DNA of 64,000 bases. Origin: Hymenobacter cellulosilyticus. GTDB taxonomy: Bacteria; Bacteroidota; Bacteroidia; Cytophagales; Hymenobacteraceae. The notes below the pieces were generated by a model. The model had not been told where the DNA came from and made no database searches. It saw nothing but the letters and a program-made list of their open reading frames with translations. Made by a program: the position numbers and the translations under genes. Shown here piece after piece: positions 8,093-17,407 of the stretch. Position 1 is the stretch's first letter. Each line of letters starts with the position of its first letter. Location of the stretch: positions 2,532,501-2,596,500 of the forward strand of contig NZ_CP095046.1 in NCBI RefSeq assembly GCF_022919215.1. Reading direction: 5' to 3'.

Positions 8093-9743
8093 CTACTGGC
8101 CGGAGCTGCTGCCTTTCTGGGTTTGCTGGGTGGCTAGCTGCACGGCTTTGTAGAGGTTGACCACGCCGCCAGTGCTGGAAAGCTGGGCGAAATCAACGGT
8201 TTTCTTGTCGCCGGGCACGGGCACCTTGGTGTGCACAGGCGCGGCAGACTGCATGATGATGCGCTTCAAGTCGGTGGCGGTGAGCTGGGGAAGTACGACT
8301 TAAGTACTGCGGCTACGCCGGCTACCGTGGGCGCGGCCATGCTGGTGCCGCTTTCGTTGCCGTACTTGCTGCCGGGCATGGTCGAGTAAATAGCGACGCC
8401 GGGCGCAAAAACGTCTACCTTCTTACCATAATTAGAGAAGTTGGCCGTGAGCTGGGCGTCGTTGGTGCTGCCCGATGCGCCCACGGTCAGGAAGTTGGGG
8501 TAGGCAGTTCCACTCAAAGGTACCGGGGCCGGGTAGTGCGTCACTACATCCACGTTCTTCGACTCATTGCCGGCCGCGTGCACCAGCAGCACGCCCTTGG
8601 AGCCGGCGTAGCGGATAGCATCTTCTACCGCGTCGCGGTGGGGCGAGTAGTACTTGCCAAAGCTCATGTTGATAATCTGAGCCCCATTGTCGACGGCGTA
8701 GCGAATGGCATTGGCCACGTCCTTGTCGTGCTCGTCGCCGTTGGGCACGGCCCGCACGCCCATCACTCGGATAGAAGAGCCAGCCACGCCCTGAATGCCG
8801 AGGTTATTGTCGCGGTCGGCGGCAATGATACCGGCCACGTGGGTGCCGTGCAGCGCATCAGGACCGGTAATGTCGGCGTTGCCGTAGTTGCGGTCCTTGA
8901 CGTTGTCCTCGTCGTCACCGACGATGGCGCGGGGCTTGTAGTCCAGGTTGAGCGAGTATTCGAGGTGTTTCTTGGTTTCGGTGCCGGCTTCCTTGATCTG
9001 GGTGATGGCCGCGTCCAGGTCCGGGGCGCCGGTTACCACCAGGTAGTCGTACATGGCTTTCTGAAGCTGCTTTATCCGCGGGTCATCGGTTTTCATGCTG
9101 CTCAGCGCGGCCGTGTCCACTTTTTCCACCTTCAGCAGCACTTTCAGCTGGGCAGCCAGGGGCGCAAGGTTGCCCAGGGTCATGTCAATGTCTTCCAACT
9201 GCTGCTTTTCATCGGCCACCTTCTCGGCGTAATCCTTTTTTACCTTCTGGTAGAGGTCGTACTCAGCGCGCTTGGCCGCCGGCACCGCCGTGCGGACCTT
9301 GCCCTCGTAGAGCGGCTTGAGCTTGGCTACCAGGCGGGTTTCCTCATACAGATCGATGTCCACGTTGCGGCCGTCTTTGCCGCCCAGGAAGTTCCAGCCG
9401 TGAATATCATCCACGTAGCCGTTCTTGTCGTCGTCGATGCCGTTGCCCACAATTTCCTTGGGGTTTTTCCACAGCACCCGCTTCAGATCCTCGTGGGTCG
9501 TATCAATGCCGGCATCAATGACGGCCACGATGACGGGCGAGGCGGTGCGGGTTTTGAGCAGCTCGTCGTAGGTGCGCTGGGTGCTGATGCCCATCACCTT
9601 GTCCTTGGTCGGGTCGAGGTGGGTCCACTGCTGCACCACGGCCGGGGCGTAGTAGCCGAAGCCGCGCTTTGCGCAAAAGAGGCGGCCGGCACGAGCAGCG
9701 CCAGACCCAAAGAAGTCAGAAATGAATGGGGAAATGCGCTCAT
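8093..9743 (-). CDS. Subtilisin-like S8 serine protease (two frameshifts)
   Basis: An exported serine protease of about 550 residues. The S8 triad is complete: Asp in VIDAGIDTTHEDL, His in HGTHVAGIIAADRDN, Ser in GTSMAAPTVAGVAA, plus the oxyanion Asn in HAAGNES. A helical insertion of about 150 residues sits between the Asp and His motifs, as in several Bacteroidota subtilases. The signal peptide (LTSLGLALLVPAASFAQ) starts at ATG 9743 in another frame, joined by one missing C at 9644-9647. The C-terminus is cut by a second loss at 8287-8290; past it the frame runs F-P-Q-L-T-A-T-D-L-K-R and ends at 8093. No T9SS tail is visible. Confidence 0.88.
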
Positions 9744-10036
9744 GCGGCAATAAGGATCAGAGAGAAGATGCGGAGAAAGATAGGCTACTGACGCTAATTC
9801 GCTGGAATCGTTGCCGCGTCAGCCGGTTTTCAGCTCCAAACCATAATCGTACCGCTATATGTTCCCGGCGGGCAACAGCAACTTTGGGTCATCAGCTTCT
9901 CAAGGGTTGGCAGGGCGGAGGTTAGCTAAAATAGGATAGTTCGCTTCCTTGGCTCTAACGAACCGGGGAGGATTACTTCGTTCGGCGCAAGGTTTATCTT
10001 ACCGGCCCGTCCAGCCTGTAGAAAGCCTATTTCGCC

Positions 10037-10744
10037 ATGAAAATTCTGTTATACGCCTTGGGTACCGCTGCTCTGCTCGGCGCCTGCTCCGGGCCCGAAC
10101 CGCCTGTAAGCCAGCCAGCCAAGCAGCCCGCCCCGGCCCGCAAGCCCGCCCTGACCACGCCCGACCCAGCTGCCTGCCACGCCTTTTTGCGCGCCACCAT
10201 CAGCCTCTCTATCCAGGACCATTACGACGTGCGCAGCGACGGCGGCGCGTTTTTCAGCCGCCAGCCCTATGGCCTCGATGAGCGCACTGCCGGGAAGCTG
10301 GCCCCTGGCCGCGACTCAACCAGCGCATCGGCTTATTTTATGGATACGCCCCCGGCCGTAATCCGTGAGTTTCGGAGGCAGGTGTTGCAGCTTGATACTG
10401 CCGCCCAGCGCCGCTTTGTCTGGCAGCCGGAGCTGCTGGGCAAGTTTGTGTTTGTCAACAGCACCGACGATACCCTCAACCCCGACCTGGCCCGGCAGGT
10501 ACGCTTCGTAACCCCGGCGCGGCAGGAGCAGATCCGCCGGGAAATAGGGGAGTGGAACCGCGGCCCGCAGCAAGACCGGCTGGTGAGCTACGCCAGCCTG
10601 CCGCTGTTTTCGGCCGATGGGCGCTATGTGCTCATCGTGCGCGGGCAGGCCCAGCAAAGCCTGGGCTGGGACTCCATCTTCATCTACGAGCGCCAGGCCC
10701 AGGGCTGGAAAATCATTGACAGCGCCCGACTCAGCACGTTGTAA
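10037..10744 (+). CDS. Putative lipoprotein, unknown function
   Basis: A 235-residue protein with a lipoprotein signal: MKILLYALGTAALLGAC, the lipobox LGAC giving Cys at about residue 17. A proline/alanine-rich linker (residues 20-42) leads to a globular domain. That domain ends with strands typical of small secreted beta proteins (YVLIVRGQAQQSLGWDSIFIYERQAQGWKIIDSARLSTL). It is probably anchored in the outer or inner membrane facing the periplasm. I do not recognise the family. The PIG-L-type gene starts 73 bases downstream and may be in the same transcript. Confidence 0.75.
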   Translation: MKILLYALGTAALLGACSGPEPPVSQPAKQPAPARKPALTTPDPAACHAFLRATISLSIQDHYDVRSDGGAFFSRQPYGLDERTAGKLAPGRDSTSASAYFMDTPPAVIREFRRQVLQLDTAAQRRFVWQPELLGKFVFVNSTDDTLNPDLARQVRFVTPARQEQIRREIGEWNRGPQQDRLVSYASLPLFSADGRYVLIVRGQAQQSLGWDSIFIYERQAQGWKIIDSARLSTL

Positions 10745-10817
10745 GTGCCCGAGCTCAAAATCACCACGGTGCCCAGTCGTCTGCTAACTTCACGGCCCTA
10801 ATTCGGTTTGTTCGCTT

Positions 10818-13354
10818 ATGCGCTTCTTTTCCTCTTCCGTAGCCCGCTGCGCCACGGCTTTGCTTCTGACCTGCGGCTCCCTGCTGCCCGCCGCCCGGGC
10901 CCAGGCGCCCAAAACCTACACCTCCTCGGAAATCCTGCTGGGCCTCAAAAAGCTCAACGTGCTGGGCTCGGTGATGTACATGGCCGCCCACCCCGACGAC
11001 GAAAACACCCGCCTGATTGCCTACATGGCCAACGGCCGCCTGCTGGAAACCGGCTACCTGAGCTGCACCCGCGGCGACGGGGGCCAGAACCTTATCGGCC
11101 CCGAGCTGCGCGAAGGACTTGGCGTTATCCGCACCCAGGAGCTGCTGGCGGCCCGCCGCATCGACGGGGGCCGGCAGTTCTTTACCCGGGCCAATGACTT
11201 TGGCTTCAGCAAAACCGCCGAGGAAACCTTCACCATCTGGGACAAGGAGCAGGTGCTGGCCGACATGGTCTGGGTGATTCGGCAGCGCCGGCCCGACGTG
11301 CTCATCACCCGCTTCCCGCCCGACGCCCGCGCCGGCCACGGCCACCACACTGCCTCCGCCATCCTGGCCGCCGAAGCCTTCGACGCCGCCGGGACCCGAA
11401 ACGGTTCCCCGAGCAGCTCAAGTACGTGCAGGTGTGGCAGCCCAAGCGCCTGTTCTGGAACACCGGCTCCTTTTTCGTGAAGCCCGGCGAAAGCATGGAT
11501 AGCTACCTCAAGCTCGACGCCGGCGGCTACAACCCCCTGCTGGGCCAGAGCTACGGCGAAATTGCCGCCCGCAGCCGCTCCCAGCACAAAAGCCAGGGCT
11601 TCGGCTCGGCCGCTACCCGTGGCGAGGCCCTGGAATACTTGCAGCAGGTGAAAGGTGATAAGGCCAGCAAAGACCCCTTCGAAGGCATCGACCAAAGCTG
11701 GAACCGGGTACCCGGTGGCGCGGCCGTGGGCAAGCTGATTGACGAGGTAATTCGGAAGTATGACGCGGCTAATCCTAGCGCAAGTGTGGCTGGACTACAG
11801 GCGGTGGCATTGGCTATGAATAAAATACCTTTCCCATCAACTGAAGGGGAGCAGCGCCATTTGAATTTTTGGCGGCAAGAAAAGCTCAAAGCCTTGGATT
11901 CCTTGATTCAAGCTTGCTTAGGGCTATATCTGGAAGCTGTAGCTCTTGAGCCGGAAGTCTCTCCCGGACAACCAGCTTCTCTGACAATCAATATTATTAG
12001 TCGTAGTACGAAAGTTGAGTTGTCTTCACTCGGTGTTTTAACCACGGGTGGCAGAACCGATACAGATACTACAATCAATAAAACACTTCTGCCTAACCAG
12101 TTATTTTCCTTTCGCAAAAGGGTCGAATTACCAAGAATAACGCCGACAAGCGCACCATACTGGCTCTACGAACAAGGCTCTGTGGGTATGTACACAGTAG
12201 CTAATCAAATTGACCGCGGTCAGCCTGAAATGGGAGTCGCAACTGCTAAAATCCTACTTGCAGTTGAAGGGCAGTTGCTGACTTTATTCGTTCCCGTCCA
12301 ATACAAAAGCACCGACCCGGTAGAAGGGGAGAAGTACCGCCCCCTCACCGTGGTGCCGCCCGTGGCCGTCAACATCGGCGGCCGGGCCTACGTCTTCGCC
12401 GACAACACCCCTAAAACCATTCCCGTGACCCTGCGCGCCGGGAAGGCCGGCGTGAAAGGCTCCCTGGCCCTGACCCTGCCCGCCGGCTGGAAAGCCCAGC
12501 CCGCCACCGCCGCCTTCGACCTCGCCGCCAAAGACGCCGAGCAAACGGTGTTCTTCCAGGTCCAGCCCGGCCCCGGTGCTTCAGAAGGTAAAACCGAGGT
12601 AAAAGCCGTAGCCACCGTAGAGGGCCAGCAGTACTCCCGCGGCTACCAGGCCATCCAGTACAACCACATTCCAACCCAGACGCTCTTCCCCGAAGCCGTA
12701 GCCCCGCTCGTCAAGCTGGACCTCAAGCGCAAGGGCCAGGAAATCGGCTACCTCATGGGGGCCGGCGACGAAGTGCCCGACGCCCTGCGCCAGATTGGCT
12801 ACAACGTGACCCTGCTCAAGCCCGAGGATATCAACGCCGACTACCTGCGCCGCTTCGACGCCGTGGTGCTCGGCGTGCGGGCCTACAACACCGTCGGCCA
12901 GCTCCGCAACCTCCAGCCCAACCTGCTCAAATACGTCGAAAACGGCGGCAACGTGGTGGTGCAGTACGTGGTGAACCGCGGCACCGTGCTGCCCGAAATC
13001 GGCCCGTACCCGCTCAAGCTCTCGGCCGACCGGGTCACCGTCGAAAACGCCGCCGTGACCTTCCTCAACCCCAAGCAGCCCCTGCTGAACACTCCCAACA
13101 AAATCACCACCAAGGATTTCGAGGGCTGGCAGCAGGAGCAGGGCCTCTACTATCCCAGCTCCTGGGACCCCAAATACCAAACCGTCATCAGCAGCCACGA
13201 CCCCGGCGAATCGGCCAAGGAAAGCGCCATCCTCGTGGCCGATTATGGCAAAGGCCACTACATCTACACCGGCCTCTCCCTCTTCCGCGAGCTGCCCGCC
13301 GGCGTCCCCGGCGCCTACCGCCTCCTCACCAACATGGTGTCCCTGGGCAAGTAG
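10818..13354 (+). CDS. Secreted PIG-L family deacetylase-like protein (one frameshift)
   Basis: About 845 residues. A signal peptide (ALLLTCGSLLPAARAQ) is followed by a PIG-L/LmbE domain with the zinc motif AAHPDDENT (about 55-63), SCTRGDGGQN and the second motif GHGHHTAS. PIG-L enzymes remove N-acetyl groups from sugars. The break is at GGG 11391-11393; one more G continues the frame as A-G-D-P-K-R-F-P-E-Q. The C-terminal two thirds hold beta-sandwich regions and a gatase-like segment (DAVVLGVRAYNTVGQL, GGNVVVQY). The stretch from about 11735 to 12305 is clearly AT-richer than the flanks: 26 G+C of 60 at 11881-11940 against 45 of 60 at 12481-12540. This suggests recombination inside the gene. 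Confidence 0.85.
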
Positions 13355-13360
13355 AAGCCG

Positions 13361-13436
13361 TGTCATTGCGAGGCGTAGCCAAAGCAATCCGTCCTCTACG
13401 CAGCACGCCCCGCCCTTTACCCAAGCCCTTTCCTTC
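13361..13436. repeat. Solo left arm of the inverted-repeat unit
   Basis: TGTCATTGCGAGGCGTAGCC at the start, then AAGCAATCCGTCCTCTACG and a partial CCCTTTACCCAAGCCCTTT. This is the left arm and start of the central hairpin of the unit that follows, with no matching right arm of its own. It abuts the end of the PIG-L-type gene. Confidence 0.65.
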
Positions 13437-13437
13437 C

Positions 13438-13601
13438 TGTCATTGCGAGGACGAAGGACGAAGCAATCCGTCCTCTACTAGTGACAAACGCCCTTTACCC
13501 AGAAAGCCCTAACGCCAGAGCAGGCATTAGGGCTTTTCACTTTAGGGCACTCAGTACATTTCAGAGGACGGATTGCTTCGTCCTTCGTCCTCGCAATGAC
13601 A
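13438..13601. repeat. Full inverted-repeat unit with 39-bp perfect ends
   Basis: The ends 13438-13476 and 13563-13601 are perfect inverted repeats of 39 bp beginning TGTCATTGCGAGGACGAAGG. Each arm also contains a nested GAGGACG...CGTCCTC palindrome. The middle holds a terminator-like hairpin (AGAAAGCCCTAA at 13500-13511 and TTAGGGCTTTT near 13527-13537). Related units are at 17185-17343 and 38362-38542. This resembles a MITE or other non-autonomous mobile repeat. The nuclease gene at 13606 begins only 4 bases beyond the right end. Confidence 0.8.
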
Positions 13602-13605
13602 CGTC

Positions 13606-13890
13606 TTACCCCAACTCCTCAAACAGCTCACGCCACTCCGGGTTAAAAGCCTGAATCAAGTCCAGCTTACTCTGCCGGGAGCCTCCTTTAAGCTGTTTCT
13701 CCCGGTCTATGGCCGTTTTCACCTCCGTAAACTGCTCCCAGTACACCAGCTTATGCAGGTTGTATTTGCTGGTAAAGCCGGGGTGCAAGCCGGTTTTGTG
13801 CTCGTAGACACGACGCTTTAAGTCATTGGTAACACCAACGTACAGCACGGCGTGGTTAAGGTTGGTCAGAATATAGATATAGTACAGCAT
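13606..13890 (-). CDS. Small GIY-YIG nuclease
   Basis: A 94-residue protein of the stand-alone GIY-YIG (UPF0213-like) type. It has YYIYILTN at the N-terminus (GIY part), VLYVGVTNDLKRRVYEHK (YIG part with the catalytic Arg), and IDREKQLKGGSR with the conserved acidic and basic residues. GIY-YIG domains cleave DNA using one metal ion. Members of this small class have no characterised target. The gene sits exactly between a full inverted-repeat unit (ending 13601) and a half unit (13895-13978), with only 4 bases on each side. This suggests that gene and repeats form one element. Confidence 0.85.
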   Translation of the reverse strand: MLYYIYILTNLNHAVLYVGVTNDLKRRVYEHKTGLHPGFTSKYNLHKLVYWEQFTEVKTAIDREKQLKGGSRQSKLDLIQAFNPEWRELFEELG

Positions 13891-13894
13891 AGCC

Positions 13895-13978
13895 CGTTAA
13901 GATATAGGGCTTTCTGGGTAAAGGTCACTTCGTACTTCGTAGAGGACGGATTGCTTCGTCCTTCGTCCTCGCAATGAC
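13895..13978. repeat. Right half copy of the inverted-repeat unit
   Basis: 13941-13978 is identical over 38 bases to the right arm of the unit at 13438-13601. The adjoining 13903-13930 holds the GGGCTTTCTGGGTAAAGG part of the central module. On the minus strand this lies directly upstream of the GIY-YIG gene and must contain its leader. Confidence 0.75.
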
Positions 13979-14052
13979 CCAACCACGCCCTCCCAAAGGA
14001 ACGAACCACCTGCCAATCACAGTTTGCCAGGCTCCGCCACCTAGCCCCGCCT

Positions 14053-14761
14053 ATGCCGCTTACCCCGCGCCGGTTCCTGCAGCTCACCGCCCTGCTGCTG
14101 CCCGCCTGCCTGCTGCTCATCCTCTTCCTCGACCAGCCCCTGGCCCTGTTTCTGCACCAGCACTGTGCCCCGTCCGGCCCTTCTTCGAAACCCTCACCAG
14201 CCGCGCCGACTACCTCCACGACCTGAGCAAAACCCATCTGCTCGGCATTCCCTTGATTTTCCTCCTCCTCGGCCTCGGCTTCGTTCTTGGCCGCTACCTG
14301 CTCAAAAGTCCCACCGCCGGCCTCTTTCTCGTCCTGCTGCTCACCCACGAGCTCAGCATGGTAGCGGCCCGCGTCCTCAAGGGCGTGCTGCTGCGCCTGC
14401 GTCCCGCCGCCCTCTTTGCCGGCTCCTATTCCGATTCCGGCTTCTGGCACGATGCCCCCATACCGGCTCGTTTCCCTCCACCCACACCGCCGTCTACTGG
14501 AGCCTGTTTCTGCCCCTGGCCCTGGCGTTTCCCCGCCACCGCCTGCCGCTGCTGGTCTTTCCCGTCCTCATCGGCCTTGGCCGCCTCGCCCTCGACATGC
14601 ACTACCTCTCCGACGTACTTTTCTCCATCTGGCTCGTCGTCCTCTTCACCTTCCTCGCCGGCCGCCTCGCCCAACTCCCCGCCCTGGCCGGTCCCGCACC
14701 CGCTTCTTCTGTCATCCTGAGCGGCGCGCAGCAGAGCGAAGGACCTTCCTCAATTAAGTGA
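14053..14761 (+). CDS. PAP2 superfamily phosphatase, membrane (two frameshifts)
   Basis: Three frames join into one membrane protein of about 237 residues. All three PAP2 phosphatase motifs are present: K-G-V-L-L-R-L-R-P, the P-S-T-H of GSFPSTHTAVYWS (usually PSGH), and R-L-A-L-D-M-H-Y-L-S-D-V-L. The N-terminal frame from ATG 14053 gives the first membrane helix (LTALLLPACLLLILFL). The breaks are in C runs at 14168-14171 and 14455-14459, each one base short. Such enzymes dephosphorylate lipid phosphates such as undecaprenyl pyrophosphate or phosphatidate. The last residues (VILSGAQQSEGPSSIK) are encoded by a repeat element, so the original C-terminus was probably different. Confidence 0.75.
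14711..14750. repeat. Dispersed repeat of the TCATCCTGAGC type
   Basis: GTCATCCTGAGC, a short insert, then GCGAAGGACCTTCCTCA. This type of palindromic-looking repeat is common between genes in several bacterial phyla. Here it overlaps the 3' end of the PAP2 reading frame and supplies its last codons. Confidence 0.55.
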
Positions 14762-14781
14762 CCAAACCTGATTCAGCGTGC

Positions 14782-14818
14782 AAAAGCTCTTTACCACACC
14801 CCTGGTAAAGGGCTTTTT
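14782..14818 (+). terminator. Terminator after the PAP2 gene
   Basis: Stem AAAAGCTCTTTACCA (14782-14796) with TGGTAAAGGGCTTTT (14803-14817), one G-U pair, 6-base loop, T-run after it. Confidence 0.75.
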
Positions 14819-14918
14819 GCATAAGCCCAGCCTCAGCCGAAAAGCAAATAGCTACTCCACACGCAGCTTCTGCTACTTATCAGATGTCCTTTGTAATATC
14901 CCTGATTTCACCCGCCAG

Positions 14919-15296
14919 CTACCATCTTCCATCAATCAGCAAGTAACTACCACCCGCCAGACATCATCTACCATCAGTCAGGTAACCACTACCGTCCGCC
15001 ACTTATCAACTACCACTAGTCAGATAACAACTACCATGCGCCAGACGTCATCTGCCGGGCGCCACCTATCAGCTGCCAACCGCCACTTGCATTCTGCCAT
15101 GCGCCATTTGTAATCTTCCAAGCGCCACCCATCAACTACCGTCAGTCAGACATTAACTACCGCCCGCCAGGTAGCACCTACCATGCGCCAGACATCAACT
15201 ACCACCCGCCACCTGTTCCCTACCGACTGACAGCCTTCTCCCACCGCCCGCCACGTAGCAGCAGCAAGCCGCCAGCAAGTTCCTGCCCACATCCAG
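14919..15296. repeat. 21-bp tandem repeat array, 18 copies
   Basis: Eighteen consecutive units of exactly 21 bases with no indel; a further weak unit at 14898-14918 is possible. The units are degenerate but share ATCAACTACC in the middle and CGCCAG or CGCCAC, sometimes AGTCAG, at the end. All six frames contain stops inside the array, so it is not coding as it stands, although one frame reads as a 7-residue repeat before its stop at 15111. There are no unique spacers, so it is not CRISPR. 21 bp equals two turns of B-DNA. Confidence 0.85.
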
Positions 15297-15337
15297 CCGC
15301 CACCGCCTAACTTGCTTCCCCAATCCGCCCTCTAACG

Positions 15338-15474
15338 TTGCCTTCCTTGCCCGCCGCCCCGAAACTGACAAGCCCCCGCTGCTGCCCTCCTGGCGGGCCT
15401 GGTACGCCCTGGTACTCGCCGCCCTTACCCTGGAGCTGGCTTTGTTCCTCTACCTCACCCGCCTCTTCGCATGA
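15338..15474 (+). CDS. Small single-helix membrane protein upstream of the symporter
   Basis: The frame ending at TGA 15472-15474 reads KPPLLPSWRAWYALVLAAL, then TLELALFLYLTRLFA: one hydrophobic helix after a cytosolic WRAWYA stretch. Its stop overlaps the symporter ATG (ATGA), which implies translational coupling. No ATG is available in this frame. A TTG at 15338 gives a suitable start if one C is missing from the CCCC run near 15352. A small membrane partner directly before an SSS symporter is a known arrangement. The start is uncertain. Confidence 0.5.
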
Positions 15475-17178
15475 GCCTCCTCGATTGGCTGGTGCTCGGT
15501 GGCACCCTGTTGTTTATCGTCGGCTACGGCACCTGGCGCACCCGCGGCAGCCAAACCCTCGACGCTTACCTGCTCGGCAGCCGGCAGGCCAATTGGTGGG
15601 GCATCGGCCTAAGTATCGTCGCCACCCAGGCCTCGGCCATCACCTTCCTTAGCACCCCCGGCCAGGCCTACGACGACGGGATGCGCTTTATCCAATTCTA
15701 CTTCGGCCTGCCGCTGGCCATGGTCCTCATTGCCGCTGTGGCCGTGCCCATCTATCAGCGCCTCCAAGTCTTTACCGCCTACGAATACCTCGAAACCCGC
15801 TTCGACCGCCGCACCCGCACCCTGGCTTCGGTGCTGTTCCTGGTTCAACGCGGCCTGAGTAACGGCCTTTCCCTCTATGCCCCGGCCCTGGTCTTATCCG
15901 CCATCCTGGGCTGGAACGTGAGCCTCACCGTCTGGCTTATTGGTGGCCTGATGATTAGCTACACCGTGGCCGGCGGCACCCGCGCCGTGGCCGTTACCCA
16001 GCAGTGGCAGGTGGCCGTCATCTTCACCGGCATGGTCGTGGCCGGCTACCTGCTTGTGCACTACCTACCCGCCGAAGTCGGCTTCCGCGAAGCCGTGCAA
16101 GTCGCCGGCTTCCACGGCAAGATGAACCTCATTGACTTCCACTTCGACCCCAAAGACCGCTACAACTTCTGGACCGGCATGACCGGCGGCCTTTTCCTGG
16201 CCCTGTCTTACTTCGGCACCGACCAAAGCCAGGTGCAGCGCTACCTCAGCGGGCAAAGCATCACCGAAAGCCGGCTGGGCCTGCTCTTCAACGGCCTGGT
16301 AAAAGTGCCCATGCAGTTCGGTATCCTGCTCATCGGCGTGCTGCTCTTCGTTTTCTACCAGTTCAACCAGCCCCACTTACCTTCAACATTCCCATCCGGG
16401 AGCAGATAGCCGCCAGTCCCCAGTACGCCCCGCAGTTGCAGGAGCTGGAGCAGCGCCACACCCTGCTCTTCACCGCCCGCCGCCAGGCCACCACCGACCT
16501 GGTAGCGGCCCTGCAAACCGACAACCCCGAGCAGATTGCTGCCGCCCAGGCCCACCTGCAAACCACCGAGGCCGCTACCCAGGGCCTAAGCGCCGAAACC
16601 AAGGACTTCCTCAAGCAAGCCGCCCCACCGCCGAAGCCAAAGACACCGACTACGTCTTCCTCACCTTCGTGCTCCAGTACTTGCCCCACGGTCTGGTCGG
16701 CCTGCTCATTGCCGTCGTGCTCAGCGCCGCTATGAGCTCGGCCGCCGCCGGCCTCAACGCCCTGGCCAGCACCACCATCATCGACTTGTACCGACCCACC
16801 CGGCCCCACCTCAGCGAGTTGCACTGCGTGCGGGCCTCGCGCTGGGCCACCATCGGCTGGGGCGTGCTCGGCATCGGCTTCGCCCTGTTTGCCGCCCGCC
16901 TCGAAAACCTGATTCAGGCCGTCAACATCCTGGGCTCCATCTTCTACGGCACTATCCTGGGCATCTTCGTGGTAGCCTTTTTCTTGAAGAGCATTGGAAG
17001 CCGCGCTGTTTTCCAGGCCGCCATCATCACCCAGCTGCTCATCTTCCTGCTCTTCTTCACCACCGACGTAGCCTACCTCTGGTACAATATCATCGGCTGC
17101 GCCCTGGTCATGCTCCTGAGCCTGCTCAGCCAGAAGCTCCGCCCCGAACCCCGAAAAGCCCTGGCCCATCAGGTATAA
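15471..17178 (+). CDS. Sodium:solute symporter, SSS family (two frameshifts)
   Basis: About 569 residues with many membrane helices of the SSS/LeuT fold. The N-terminal part shows the SSS pattern: LLDWLVLGGTLLFIVGYG, LGSRQANWWGIGLSIVATQASAITFLSTPG, FGTDQSQVQRYLSG. The C-terminal part holds LIAVVLSAAMSSAAAGLNALASTTIIDLYRP, the conserved late helices. The frame is lost at CCCC 16371-16374 and again at CCCC 16623-16626. One C added at each restores NQPPLTF and AAPTAEAK. Between them lies a soluble loop of about 85 residues rich in Q and E. It carries an organic solute with Na+; the substrate is unknown. Translation is probably coupled to the small protein before it. Confidence 0.85.
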
Positions 17179-17184
17179 ACCAAG

Positions 17185-17343
17185 TGTCATTGCGAGGCGC
17201 AGCCGTGGCCATCCGTGCTCTACTCGTGGCCAACGTTCTTTACTCAGAAAGCCCTTTATTCCTGTTGGAGTAAAGAGCCTTTCAGTTAGGGTTGCTCCGC
17301 ACATTTCAGAGGACGGATTGCCACGGCTGCGCCTCGCAATGAC
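17185..17343. repeat. Second inverted-repeat unit
   Basis: Ends TGTCATTGCGAGGCGCAGCC (17185 on) and its complement ending at 17343, 36-37 bp arms with two mismatches. The middle holds the AGAAAGCCC hairpin module (17246 on). The inner part of the arms (GCGCAGCCGTGG) differs from the unit at 13438, but both arms changed together. It directly follows the symporter stop and may act as its terminator. Confidence 0.75.
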
Positions 17344-17353
17344 GCACCTAAAA

Positions 17354-17386
17354 AAAGCCCTGGCCAACAGCGTTGACCAGGGCTTT
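17354..17386. terminator. Terminator hairpin before the DUF2911 gene end
   Basis: Stem 17354-17368 with 17372-17386, one mismatch, preceded on the plus strand by an A-run that becomes a T-run on the minus strand. It terminates the minus-strand DUF2911 gene. Confidence 0.75.
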
Positions 17387-17407
17387 CTGCTCGTTATTCG
17401 TGGCTGA

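Noticed and set aside
8536..9753. A 405-codon plus-strand frame, and similar long frames at 34487-36118, 22755-23876 and 16363-17433 (minus).
   Set aside because: They are antisense shadows of real genes, produced by GC-rich codon use; their translations are low in complexity and match no family.
14778..15113. An open frame of 111 codons covering the first half of the 21-bp array.
   Set aside because: Its first codons overlap a terminator hairpin, the repeat continues past its stop with the same period, and there is no signal of coding constraint.
14919..15296. A CRISPR array.
   Set aside because: Units are head to tail with no unique spacers, the period is only 21, and no cas gene is near.
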